Source of the DNA: BOG-908 sp963850605
GTDB taxonomy: Bacteria > Pseudomonadota > Alphaproteobacteria > Acetobacterales > Acetobacteraceae
Length of the DNA stretch: 64,000 nt
Direction: 5' to 3'
NCBI GenBank assembly: GCA_963850605.1
Contig: CAWKLX010000003.1
Span: forward strand, 372,001 to 436,000
Shown here: positions 16,975 to 25,197 of the stretch, in pieces
Position numbering within the stretch: position 1 is the first letter of the stretch
Layout: the number at the start of each line of letters is the position of its first letter
Program-made: the position numbers and the translations under genes
Notes under the pieces: generated by a model
What the model was told of the DNA's origin: nothing
The model's input: only the letters and a program-made list of their open reading frames with translations
The model's database searches: none

Positions 16975-17291
16975 TGATGGACGCCCCCGACGAAGTCATT
17001 CACCAATCGCTGCGGCTGCGGATCATGGCTACACTGGCAGCCTTGCACGGGAGCGAACAGATGGAATTCGCTCGCCTGCGCAACATTCTAGCCTCTACGG
17101 ACGGCAATCTCGGGGCGCATCTGGCCACGCTGGAGGGCGCCGGTTATGTGACCGTGGAAAAGGCGTTCGTGGCCCGCAAACCCCGTACAAGCATTGCAAT
17201 GACAGTGAAAGGTCGTGAAGCTTTCGCACGGCACGTGGGCTATTTGCGGCGGCTGTTAGATGCACCACTGAATGCTCAGGCCGCCGAGTAG
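16974..17291 (+). CDS. Winged-helix transcriptional regulator
   Basis: A 105-residue winged helix protein. Recognisable segments are HQSLRLRIMATLAALHGSEQ, FARLRNILASTDGNLGAHLA (recognition helix region), LEGAGYVTVEKAFV and PRTSIAMTVKGREAFARHVG (the wing and last helix). This matches the MarR/ArsR-like single-domain group that often regulates an adjacent membrane protein. No ligand-binding domain is present. It is coupled to the upstream membrane protein gene. Confidence 0.85.
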   Translation: MMDAPDEVIHQSLRLRIMATLAALHGSEQMEFARLRNILASTDGNLGAHLATLEGAGYVTVEKAFVARKPRTSIAMTVKGREAFARHVGYLRRLLDAPLNAQAAE

Positions 17292-17329
17292 GTGTTTGAT
17301 TTGCTCTGCGGCTTGGCTCGCATGACCTT

Positions 17330-18028
17330 TTATGACTTGGCACCCGAAAGATGCGCCTGCGGCACATAGTCCGTAGGAAACAGGGTCTTCAGCGCCTGCA
17401 CCTTCGGCATGTCGTTGAACACGATGTACGGATAATCGGGGTGCAACTCCAAAAAATCTTGATGATACAACTCGGCCGGGTAAAACCCCTTCAAAGCATC
17501 AACCCGCGTAGCAATCGGCGCGTGATATGCATGCGCACTATCGAGTTGTGCAATATACGCGGCGGCCACCTTTTGCTGCTCAGGCGTCGCGTAGAAAACC
17601 TCCGAGCGATACTGCGTGCCGCTATCGGGTCCCTGCGCGTCCTTCATCGTCGGGTCGAGCGCCACGCTGAAAAAAATCTGCAGGATCTTTCCATAACTGA
17701 TCTGCTTCGGGTCGAACGTGATCTGCACGGACTCCGCGTGGCCCGTGTCGCCGCCGCTGACCGTCTCGTATTGGGCGGTGCTGGCGGATCCGCCGCTATA
17801 GCCGGCCAGCACCCGCTCCACGCCGCGCACGTGCTCGAACACGCCCTGCACACCCCAGAAACATCCGCCGGACAGCACCGCGGTCTGCGGCGTGTCCGAC
17901 TTCGGCACATCGGCGGCCGGCGGCGGCACCACGTGCATGTCCTCGGCCCCGCGCGCCGGCGCATACAACGCCACGGCGCCCAGCAAGGCGACGGCCGCCC
18001 CGCCCAAAAACAGATTTCTTAACGTCAT
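17330..18028 (-). CDS. msrA: Peptide methionine-S-sulfoxide reductase MsrA, exported
   Basis: A 232-residue MsrA with an N-terminal signal or anchor (FLGGAAVALLGAVALYAPAR). The catalytic motif is GGCFWGVQGVFEHVRGVERV, with the nucleophile Cys near residue 57, and the family segments AGYSGGSAS, GHAESVQITFDP and GTQYRSEVFY are intact. It would repair methionine sulfoxide in periplasmic proteins. The start overlaps the end of the frameshifted msrB, so the two form an operon. Confidence 0.93.
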   Translation of the reverse strand: MTLRNLFLGGAAVALLGAVALYAPARGAEDMHVVPPPAADVPKSDTPQTAVLSGGCFWGVQGVFEHVRGVERVLAGYSGGSASTAQYETVSGGDTGHAESVQITFDPKQISYGKILQIFFSVALDPTMKDAQGPDSGTQYRSEVFYATPEQQKVAAAYIAQLDSAHAYHAPIATRVDALKGFYPAELYHQDFLELHPDYPYIVFNDMPKVQALKTLFPTDYVPQAHLSGAKS

Positions 18029-18523
18029 GCCGTGGCTCCCTTGTGGAATGTGAGCGCTACCCCGTTCATGCAGTAGCGCAGACCCGTGGGCTTCGGGCCG
18101 TCATCGAAGACGTGGCCCAGATGGCCGCCGCAGCGGCTGCAATGCACTTCGGTGCGCTCCATCATCAGGCTGCTGTCGCTCTCGGTCGAGACAGCGCGTT
18201 CGATGCGGTGCATAGAAACTGGGCCAGCCGGTGCCGCTGTCGAATTTGGTCGCCGACGTGAACACAGGCAGCGCGCACCCGGCGCAATCGTAGCGGCCGG
18301 CGCCGAACTCGTGGTCCAACGGACTCGATCCGGCCATCTCGGTGCCCTGCCGGCGCAGCACGTCATACGCCGCGGGCGAGAGCAGTGTGCGCCACTCCGC
18401 ATCCGTATGGGTCACGCTAAAATGCTCGGTGGTGGCCCGTGCCGTGCCGTGCCGTGTGACCAGCCAGCCCAGGGCGGCCAGACAGGCCGAGCCGGCGAGG
18501 AGATTGCGTCGTGTCATGGTCAA
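18025..18523 (-). pseudogene. msrB: Peptide methionine-R-sulfoxide reductase MsrB, frameshifted
   Basis: The N-terminal two thirds read MTMTRRNLLAGSACLAALGW (export signal with twin Arg), then CAGCALPVFTSATKF and DSGTGWPSFYAP. The frame then breaks; the rest is intact in another frame, from ERAVSTESD through VHCSRCGGHLGHVFDDGP to the catalytic RYCMNGVALTFH. One extra base near 18205 explains it: without it the protein reads FYAPIERAVSTESD, matching the family. As written, the product lacks the second zinc CXXC and the catalytic Cys. The TTG start is preferred since AGGAG lies six bases upstream. Could be sequencing error or a real lesion. Confidence 0.88.
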
Positions 18524-18558
18524 TGGATGCTCCTGTGGCGCTCCGGGGAGATGGCTAT

Positions 18559-18584
18559 TTCGTCCGTCGCGCGGTGCGGGTTAC
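18559..18584 (-). promoter_or_regulatory. ECF-sigma-type promoter for msrB-msrA
   Basis: On the minus strand GTAACC (18584-18579), a 16-base spacer and CGAA (18562-18559) form a perfect match to the motif I recall for the Caulobacter sigma-F/NrsF system. It lies 36 bases upstream of the msrB start, and a second copy facing the other way is 18 bases away. The -10 to start spacing leaves room for a normal leader with an AGGAG ribosome binding site. Confidence 0.7.
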
Positions 18585-18602
18585 GCGGCCGCGCCGGTGC
18601 GC

Positions 18603-18628
18603 GTAACTGTCGGGCCTGAAGACGCGAA
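18603..18628 (+). promoter_or_regulatory. ECF-sigma-type promoter for the cytochrome b561-Mo oxidoreductase-sigma operon
   Basis: GTAACT, a 16-base spacer and CGAA differ by one base from the divergent copy. The -10 element ends 15 bases before the ATG at 18644 and 9 bases before another ATG at 18638, so the transcript would have a very short leader or none. The operon includes the sigma factor itself, which would give autoregulation. Confidence 0.65.
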
Positions 18629-18643
18629 TGCAAGGACATGAGC

Positions 18644-19264
18644 ATGGCGGCAGAAAAGGTTTCCAAGGCCAGGCGCCCACATGACGCGGTCGTGCGCATC
18701 ACCCATTGGGTCGGGGCGGCCGCGATGATCGTGATGATGCTGAGCGGCTGGGCCATCTACAACGCCTCGCCTATCCTGCCTTTCGTCATCCCGCCCTCGC
18801 TGACGCTGGGTGGCTGGCTGGGCGCCGGCATCGCCTGGCATATCGCCGCCATGTGGGTGCTGATCGCCGACGGTTTGTTGTATATTCTCTGGGGGTTTTC
18901 GAGCGGCCATTTCCGGCGCGATTTCTGGCCGGTCAGCGCGCGCGGCGTGGCCCGCGATTTCTGGGCGGCACTCACCCTGCGCCTGGTGCATCGGCTGGGC
19001 CACTACAATGCCGTGCAACGGTTGCTGTACGTGCTGGTGCTGGCCGCGTCCGTGCTGGCCGTGCTGAGCGGTCTGGCCATTTGGAAGCCTGTGCAGCTCG
19101 GCGTGCTCACCTGGGTGTTCGGCGGCTACGATATCGCGCGCCGTATCCACTTCGCGTTGATGTCGTGCATTGCCGCCTTTCTCGTTGTTCATGTGGTTTT
19201 GGTGGCGCTGGTGCCATCCACGCTGTGGGCCATGGTCACGGGCGGCCGGCGGGTCTCGCCATGA
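18644..19264 (+). CDS. Cytochrome b561-type membrane subunit
   Basis: A 206-residue cytochrome b of the group paired with periplasmic molybdoenzymes. Four to five helices carry candidate heme histidines in VVRITHWVGAAAM, GIAWHIAAMWVL, RLVHRLGHYNAVQR and CIAAFLVVHVVLV. It would pass electrons between the quinone pool and the molybdopterin enzyme encoded next, whose gene overlaps by four bases. The start at 18644 has AAGGA seven bases upstream; an ATG two codons earlier is also possible. Confidence 0.87.
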   Translation: MAAEKVSKARRPHDAVVRITHWVGAAAMIVMMLSGWAIYNASPILPFVIPPSLTLGGWLGAGIAWHIAAMWVLIADGLLYILWGFSSGHFRRDFWPVSARGVARDFWAALTLRLVHRLGHYNAVQRLLYVLVLAASVLAVLSGLAIWKPVQLGVLTWVFGGYDIARRIHFALMSCIAAFLVVHVVLVALVPSTLWAMVTGGRRVSP

Positions 19265-19998
19265 TCAGCCGCGCAGACCATCTCACCCAGATACGCGCGC
19301 TGGAGCGACGCCACTTTTTGCGCGGCGGTCTCTCTCTCGGTGCGCTGGCGTTGCTGACAGGGTGCGACCTGTCCACCCATGACGGTGTGTTCGACCGGAT
19401 ATTGTGGGCCATGCTGCGCTTCAACGACCGGATGCAGGCGCTTCTGTTCAACCCGAACCGCCTGGCCGCCACGTTTCGGCCGGACCAGATCACGCGCCCG
19501 TTCAAGTTCAACGCGTACTATCCCGTGGACCAGGTCCGCCCGGTGCCGGCCGACTGGGCGTTGGAGGTGACCGGCCTGGTGGACGACGATTCGTCGTGGT
19601 CGCTCGACCGCCTGCGCGCTCTGCCGCAGCAATCGCAGATCACGCGGCACATCTGCGTCGAGGGCTGGAGCCAGATCGGACAGTGGTCCGGCATTCCCTT
19701 GCGCGACTTTCTGCATCGCGTCGGTGCCGATCTGCGCGCCCGCTACGTCGGTTTCGAGTGTTTTGACGACTATTCGTCCAGCATCGACATGGCGTCCGCC
19801 CTGCACCCGCAAACCATCCTGGCGCTGGATTTCGAGCAATCGCCGCTGTCGCCGCAATGGGGCGCGCCGGTGCGGCTGCGCATCCCGACAAAACTCGGCT
19901 TCAAGAACCCCAAGAACATCGCCTCGATCACGGTGACCAATCAAAACCCCGGCGGTTACTGGGAGGACCAGGGTTACAACTGGTTCAGCGGCTCATGA
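19261..19998 (+). CDS. Exported molybdopterin-dependent oxidoreductase (sulfite oxidase/MsrP fold)
   Basis: A 245-residue protein of the sulfite oxidase/YedY superfamily without the C-terminal dimerisation domain. The N-terminus has a twin-arginine-like signal (ALERRHFLRGGLSLGALALL) followed by a Cys. The molybdenum-binding Cys is in RHICVEGWSQIGQWSG (about residue 132); IPTKLGFKNPKN and GGYWEDQGYNWFSGS are further family marks. With msrA/msrB divergent and a b561 partner, a role in reducing oxidised methionine (MsrPQ-like) or in sulfite chemistry is plausible, but the substrate is not proven. Confidence 0.87.
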   Translation: MISRADHLTQIRALERRHFLRGGLSLGALALLTGCDLSTHDGVFDRILWAMLRFNDRMQALLFNPNRLAATFRPDQITRPFKFNAYYPVDQVRPVPADWALEVTGLVDDDSSWSLDRLRALPQQSQITRHICVEGWSQIGQWSGIPLRDFLHRVGADLRARYVGFECFDDYSSSIDMASALHPQTILALDFEQSPLSPQWGAPVRLRIPTKLGFKNPKNIASITVTNQNPGGYWEDQGYNWFSGS

Positions 19999-20038
19999 GG
20001 GGTCGCACGCATGCCGGCGCGCGTCGTATGATGCCTGC

Positions 20039-20602
20039 ATGGACGAGGATGCGCGGTTGGCGGCCCTGATGGCGCGCGCCCAGGCCGGCGATGCGGCAGC
20101 CTACGAGGCGGTGCTGCACGCCTGCGTCCCGCACGCCGCCGCCGCCGCGCGCCGCGCCGGGGTACGCCCCGCCTCTGTGGACGACGTGGTCCAGGAGGTG
20201 CTGCTGACCATCCACCGCGCGCTCGCCACCTACGACCCCGCGCGACCCTTCCTGCCCTGGCTCCGCGCCATCGCCGGCCGCCGCGCCATCGACACGCTGC
20301 GCACCCATGGCCGCGGCGCCGCCCGCGAGGTCGCCGACGAGATCGCCTACCTCAACCACGCCGAGCCGCGGGCGAGCGCCGATGCGGAGGCCGGCGCGCG
20401 GGAGGAGGCGGTTCGGCTGCGCGCGGCCATCGCCACCTTGCCGCCGCAGCAGCGCCAGGCGGTGGAGATGCTGGGGCTGGACGAGGTGTCGCTCGACGAG
20501 GCCTCGCGCCGGACGGGCAGCAGCAAGGTGGCGTTGAAAGTCAATTTGCATCGTGCGCTGAAGGCATTGCGCGGCCGCTTCGAGGACCCACGCAATGTCT
20601 AG
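20039..20602 (+). CDS. ECF RNA polymerase sigma factor (NrsF-linked group)
   Basis: A 187-residue two-domain sigma factor. Region 2 shows DDVVQEVLLTIHRALATYDP and RPFLPWLRAIAGRRAIDTLR; region 4 shows LPPQQRQAVEMLGLDEVSLD with the helix-turn-helix DEASRRTGSSKVALKVNLHR. It begins 40 bases after the molybdoenzyme gene, so it is probably part of that operon, and overlaps the anti-sigma gene by eight bases. This genetic pairing is that of Caulobacter SigF. Confidence 0.92.
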   Translation: MDEDARLAALMARAQAGDAAAYEAVLHACVPHAAAAARRAGVRPASVDDVVQEVLLTIHRALATYDPARPFLPWLRAIAGRRAIDTLRTHGRGAAREVADEIAYLNHAEPRASADAEAGAREEAVRLRAAIATLPPQQRQAVEMLGLDEVSLDEASRRTGSSKVALKVNLHRALKALRGRFEDPRNV

Positions 20603-21266
20603 CCACGCCGACCGGACCGCGCGGCTGATCGACGCGCTCGGCCGGGACCTGCGCCCGGTTCGCCGGCTGGCACCGCCCTGGCGCCGGGCCGCGTTCTGGC
20701 TGGCGGCCGTGGCCTGGCTGGGCCTGCTGCTCTCGCTATTCGCCGATTTCGCGACGCTGCGGGCGCGCATGGCCACGCCGGACATGTGGCTCAGCCAGGC
20801 CGGTGCCGTGACGACCTGCCTCCTGGCTGGTTGGGCAGCGTTGCGCACCGCCATACCCGGCAGCTCCGCACGGTGGGGGCTTTTGCCCCTGCCGGCGCTG
20901 GCGCTCTGGGTCGGCGCCTCGGGCGCGGGCTGCATGCGGCTGCATGGCGTGGCGGGCGCGGTACCCGAGAACCCGATGCACCCGGCCCTTTGTCTGGAGT
21001 TCCTGCTGCTGATTTCGCTGCCGTTGGCGGCCGGCCTGGGCTGGATGCTGACCCGCGCCTGTCCGCTGCGTCCGGGTCTGACCACAGCGCTCGCCGGGTT
21101 GGCGAGTGCCGCCGCGGCCGCCAGCCTGCTGACGCTGATCCATCCGTTCGACGCGACCACCGAGGATCTGCTGGTGCACCTGGCCGCGGTGCTGTGCGTC
21201 GTGATCCTGACCAGGGTGGTCGGAGTACGGGTGCTTCGGCCCCGTGATGGGCGGTTACGGCCGTAA
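20595..21266 (+). CDS. nrsF: NrsF-family (DUF1109) anti-sigma factor
   Basis: A 223-residue protein with a short cytoplasmic N-terminus (TARLIDALGRDLRPVRRLAP) and six predicted helices, the DUF1109/NrsF architecture. Cys residues in helices 3-4 (TTCLLAGWAAL, GAGCMRLHG) are candidates for redox or metal sensing; in Caulobacter NrsF conserved cysteines are needed for signalling. It should hold the ECF sigma factor at the membrane until stress. Its end overlaps the convergent EamA gene by 12 bases. Confidence 0.87.
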   Translation: MSSHADRTARLIDALGRDLRPVRRLAPPWRRAAFWLAAVAWLGLLLSLFADFATLRARMATPDMWLSQAGAVTTCLLAGWAALRTAIPGSSARWGLLPLPALALWVGASGAGCMRLHGVAGAVPENPMHPALCLEFLLLISLPLAAGLGWMLTRACPLRPGLTTALAGLASAAAAASLLTLIHPFDATTEDLLVHLAAVLCVVILTRVVGVRVLRPRDGRLRP

Positions 21267-22199
21267 ACCCATCCGCCGGAGTAGGCCGCCATCGATGGCG
21301 GCCAGACCCGCGCCGATCAACGCCATGCCTGGCCAGGCCCGCCCAGGCACCGCCTCGCCCAACACGGCCCAACCCAGCAACAGCCCGGTCACCGGAAGCA
21401 GGAATGTGACCAGCATGGCGCGCGTGGCACCGGCGCTGGCGACGAGTCGGTAGAACAGCATGTAGGCGGCTGCCGTGCCCAGCACCGACAAGCCGCCCAG
21501 CGCCCCCCAGATCGTGAGGTCCGGCACGGGCAGCCGCCAAAATCGTTCGAACCCGGCCGCCAGCGGCAATACGATCAGCGCGCCGGCGGTCAGCTGGCCG
21601 GCGGCGACTTGAAGCGGCGGCACGGCACGAAGCCGGCGCACATACTGCCCGCTGACTGCATAGAAGGCTGCGGCGAGCAGGCAGGCGGCCATGCCGGGCA
21701 GGCCCGCCCGCACGCCCAGGACGGCGGCGGGACCTACCAGCACAGCCACACCCGACAACCCGAGCGCCACCCCGGCCGCCCGCGCCCAGGTGAGGCGCTC
21801 GGTGCGCACCGCGTGGGCCAGCAGCACGGCCCAAAGCGGTGTCGTGGCGTTCAGCATCGCCGCCATCCCGCTGGTGATGAATGTCTCACCCCAGGCAAAC
21901 AGGGTGAACGGCACGACGCTGTTGAGCGCGCCGAGCACCGCGAAATCGCGCCACTGCATCGATCGGCGCAATCCCTGGCCGCGCGTGGCCAGCACCAGGT
22001 TCAGCACGAACGCCGCCACGGCCAGCCGGCCGAGCACGATGGTGAAAGGCGGCAGGCTGTGGCCCAGCACCTTGAAGAACAGGAATGAACTGCCCCAAAG
22101 CCAGGACAGGACAAGCAGGCTCACCCAGTCTCGCCCGCCCATGGCCGAGGACAAACGGTGCGGCGGGCTCAATGAATCGGCGGAGGGTGCTTGCGCCAC
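21255..22199 (-). CDS. EamA-family (DMT) transporter
   Basis: A 314-residue ten-helix transporter with two EamA repeats: the first includes LVLSWLWGSSFLFFKVLG and EAL-like RTERLTWARAAGVALGLSGV, the second VAAGQLTAGALIVLPLAAGF and LFYRLVASAGATRAMLVTFL. Members export amino acids or other small metabolites; the substrate here is unknown. The start could instead be the ATG at about 22142 (MGGRDWVSLL). Confidence 0.88.
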   Translation of the reverse strand: MAQAPSADSLSPPHRLSSAMGGRDWVSLLVLSWLWGSSFLFFKVLGHSLPPFTIVLGRLAVAAFVLNLVLATRGQGLRRSMQWRDFAVLGALNSVVPFTLFAWGETFITSGMAAMLNATTPLWAVLLAHAVRTERLTWARAAGVALGLSGVAVLVGPAAVLGVRAGLPGMAACLLAAAFYAVSGQYVRRLRAVPPLQVAAGQLTAGALIVLPLAAGFERFWRLPVPDLTIWGALGGLSVLGTAAAYMLFYRLVASAGATRAMLVTFLLPVTGLLLGWAVLGEAVPGRAWPGMALIGAGLAAIDGGLLRRMGLRP

Positions 22200-22242
22200 G
22201 CCCGTTCCTGCCGCGCTTCAAACCAGTGCGCAATCCACCCGT

Positions 22243-22259
22243 GACCGAGGACCGACGAC
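22243..22259. repeat. Short GACCGA-type repeat, site A
   Basis: GACCGAGGACCGACGAC lies between the hybrid kinase and EamA genes. The same word family appears at 37821-37853 and, on the opposite strand, at 41053-41082. Function unknown. Confidence 0.45.
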
Positions 22260-22263
22260 TGGT

Positions 22264-24068
22264 TTACGCCTCGACGATACTGTGCTGCAGCACGTGGGTG
22301 ATCAGGCTGCGCAGCCGGGCAGGGCGCACCGGCTTGTGCAGCAGATGCAGGTTGGCCGCCGCCACCGCCGCCTGCACCTCCGCCCCATGATCTGCGGTGA
22401 CGACGATCGCCGGCAGCATGCCCCATCGGCGGCGCAGGCTGGCGATGGCGTCCAGGCCGGTCTGCCCGGCGCCCAACCGGAAATCCGCGATGATCAGGTC
22501 TGGGCCGGCGCCGCAATTATGCGCGGGCGAATTCGAGCGCCTGCGCGGCGCTTTGCGCCCCGCGCACGCGCATGCCCCAGCCGGTCAGCAGCACGGACAG
22601 GCCTTGCAGCACGTGCGGTTCGTCATCGATCAGCTGCACGCAGCGCCCGCGCAGGCTGGCCGGCCCGCCGGCGGCGCCCGGCGTGCGGCGCGGCGCCAGG
22701 CTGGTCGCCGGCTCACCGGACAGCGGCACGACGATGCCGAACACGCTGCCGCGCCCAGGCACGGAGTGCACCACCATGCGATGGCCCAGCATGCGCGAGA
22801 TGCGGCGCACGATGGACAGGCCCAGCCCCGCGCCGCGCTCGCCACGGTCGTCGGCCTGCGGGAGGCGGTGGAATTCCTCGAAGATCTCGTCGAGCTGGTC
22901 GGGAGCGATCCCCACCCCACTGTCCCACACGCCAACCAGGAGTCCGTCGGGCAGGCGCTTATGGCCGATCAGCACGCCACCGGCACCGGTATAGCGCAGG
23001 GCGTTGGACACGAGGTTGCGCAGGATGCGCGCCAGCAGACGCGGATCGGACCGCACGACCGCCCCGCCCGCGAACACGCGCAAGCGCAATTTGCGACGCG
23101 CGGCAATCAGCCCGAACTCGGCGCCCACACGCTGCATCACCTCGGCGACCGCAAAACTGCACAGGGCGGGTGGCATGACGCCCGCATCCAGCTTGGCGAT
23201 GTCGAGCAGGGCCGTGATCATGTCGTCCACGGAATTGAGGGCGGACAGCGCGTGGCGTACCAGCTCGCGGTTGGGTGCGCGACAGGCGGCGTTCGGAGAG
23301 GGCGGAGGCGAACACACGGGCGGCGGCCAGCGGCTGCAGCAGATCGTGGTTGGCGGCGGCGAAGAATTTGGTCTTCGACGCATTCATCGCCTCTGCATCC
23401 GCCTTGGCCGCCATGATCTCGGCATTGGCACGCAGCAGCTCGGCCGTTCGCTGCGCCTCGCCGCGTTTGACCTCGGTGATGTCGGTGTAGAGCGAGATCG
23501 TGCCGCCACCCGGCACGCGGCGTTCGGAAACCTGCAGCCAGGTGCCATCGCGTAAATGGATGACGAACGGCTCGCCCGGCGACAGATGCCGCGCCAGCCG
23601 CCGCTCCTCCCACTCCACCCCTTCCTCCTCGCCCACCAGTTGGTGCGCGGCGGCACCGCGCACCACGTCGGCGAAGGGCGCGCCGGGCTGCGCGGCCAAG
23701 CCCCGCCACAAGGCGCGGTAGCGCTCGTTGGTCACGATGATCCGGTCTTCGGCGTCGCACAGCACGATGCCCTGGTTGATGGCCTCGATCGCTGCTTCCA
23801 GGCGGCGTTTGGCGGCCTCCTCCTGCTCCTTGGCCTCGGTCAGCTCGGAAAGCGCGGTGGTCAGCGCCGCCGTACGCTCCTGCACCTGGTTGCCCAGGGC
23901 GGCGGCGGTCTGAAACAGGGCGTAGGCGCGGCCCGCCGTGTCCGGTCCGCGCTCCGCCGCTTCCATCAGCGCGCGGTTGATGCGCCGCAGCTTCGTGTTC
24001 TCGCGCACGAGCGTGTCTGTGTCGGGCTTGTCGTATCCAGGCGGCCAACAGGCAGCCGTGTCAGCCAT
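22264..24068 (-). pseudogene. PAS hybrid histidine kinase/response regulator (NahK/ErcS'-like), two frameshifts
   Basis: Reconstructed order: coiled coil (about residues 20-95), PAS domain (AIEAINQGIVLCDAEDRIIV), the phospho-acceptor helix FFAAANHDLLQPLAAARVF, HATPase_c boxes (RNLVSNALRYT, VWDSGVGIAPD, GAGLGLSIVRRISR), then a receiver (VQLIDDEPHVLQGLSVLLTG, LIIADFRLGAG, LLHKPVRPARL). The frame breaks near 23280 (LSERRLS to APNRELVR) and again near 22520, where the receiver is cut by a stop just before IIADFRL. Both need removal of one base. Gene order and architecture match NahK of the NosP/NahK pair. As written, no single product spans kinase and receiver. Confidence 0.85.
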
Positions 24069-25197
24069 AGGGGGCGCCGATCGCGATGCCGGACAGCGTG
24101 TGGTTCACATGCATCGCATCATACTGCTCGCCATACGTGCTGAATCCCACCGCCGAATGCGCGTCCATGATGCCGCCGACCTGCGCGCGTATCCCGCGCT
24201 GGTCCAGCTCCACCCCGCGCAGCATGCAGTCGAAGGCGATCACCAGCGCCGGGGGGCCGATGGCCGCCTGGAGCTCGGCGAAACTCGCGCGCAGATTGCC
24301 GGCCAGGTCGCCGCCGGAACCGACCGTGAGCACCGCGCCCTCATCGATCGCAGACAGGAAGGTCAGGCTGAGGTCGGGATTGAGCCGGCGTATGGCGCGC
24401 ACGAAGCAGTGTTCGCCCACCCGCACGACCATCGGGTAGGTCGCGAAGGCGGCCGGGGTGAGCTGGTCCACCCGCAAGCCCGTCACCCGGGCATATTCCG
24501 CGCCGGCCGGCTCGGCATTCAGTTCCGTCACCACACGGTGCGCCGGGTCGGCGGCGGTCACCACCAGCCGCTCCTGGCCCGGGCTGAAATGCTCGGTCTT
24601 GAACGCACGGAACGGTCGGCGCGTGGCAATGACCAGGATCAAGGCCGCCTCGGAAATGAAACGTCCCTGATACAAGACGAAAGTCTGCACGAATTGCTGG
24701 GCGTCGCCGGCCGAGCCGCCGCGCAGCGGTATGCCGGCCAGCGCCCCGCAAGCCGCATTGGCCACCAGTTCCTCGCAGCCGCACATGCCGTCGATCAGCA
24801 TGATGGCGAACAGGTTGTCGTGCCGCGCCCAGGGGGCGGCATCGTGTATCGCCAGCCGCGCGCCTCGTACCGCCTCGTGCATCTGCGCGGTTGGAGCGTG
24901 GTCCAGGCCGCTGATCAGCGCCATGGACGCGGCGAAGTCGGGCGCGGCCAGGCTGAAGCCCGTTATGGCGTGCTGCGCGTAGCCGCCAGGCCCGATTTCG
25001 CCCGATGTCGTGCAGCCGGCGAGCGGCACGTCATCGAATATCTCACGAAGTGCCGACGCCAGCGCCGCCAGATCGTGGACAGGGGAGACGAACAGCACGA
25101 CAAGGCAGCATCCGGGTTGCCGGAGCGCCGCCGCGAGTTCGGCGGCCGCGGCGACGGGGTCGCGGCAGAAGCTGATCGCTCGCCTGATGCCGCTCAT
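24061..25197 (-). CDS. FIST-domain sensory protein (NosP-like)
   Basis: A 378-residue protein with FIST_N (MSGIRRAISFCRDP, LVVLFVSPVHD, VPLAGCTTSGEIGPGGY, LRGGSAGDAQQFVQTFVLYQ) and FIST_C (HCFVRAIRRLNPDLSLTFLS, LVIAFDCMLRGVEL, HSAVGFSTYGEQYDAMHVNH). In Pseudomonas such a protein, NosP, binds heme and nitric oxide and controls the adjacent kinase NahK. The ATG overlaps the stop of the rhodanese-like gene (ATGA), and its own end overlaps the kinase gene, so all three are one operon. I cannot confirm heme binding from sequence. Confidence 0.87.
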   Translation of the reverse strand: MSGIRRAISFCRDPVAAAAELAAALRQPGCCLVVLFVSPVHDLAALASALREIFDDVPLAGCTTSGEIGPGGYAQHAITGFSLAAPDFAASMALISGLDHAPTAQMHEAVRGARLAIHDAAPWARHDNLFAIMLIDGMCGCEELVANAACGALAGIPLRGGSAGDAQQFVQTFVLYQGRFISEAALILVIATRRPFRAFKTEHFSPGQERLVVTAADPAHRVVTELNAEPAGAEYARVTGLRVDQLTPAAFATYPMVVRVGEHCFVRAIRRLNPDLSLTFLSAIDEGAVLTVGSGGDLAGNLRASFAELQAAIGPPALVIAFDCMLRGVELDQRGIRAQVGGIMDAHSAVGFSTYGEQYDAMHVNHTLSGIAIGAPYG

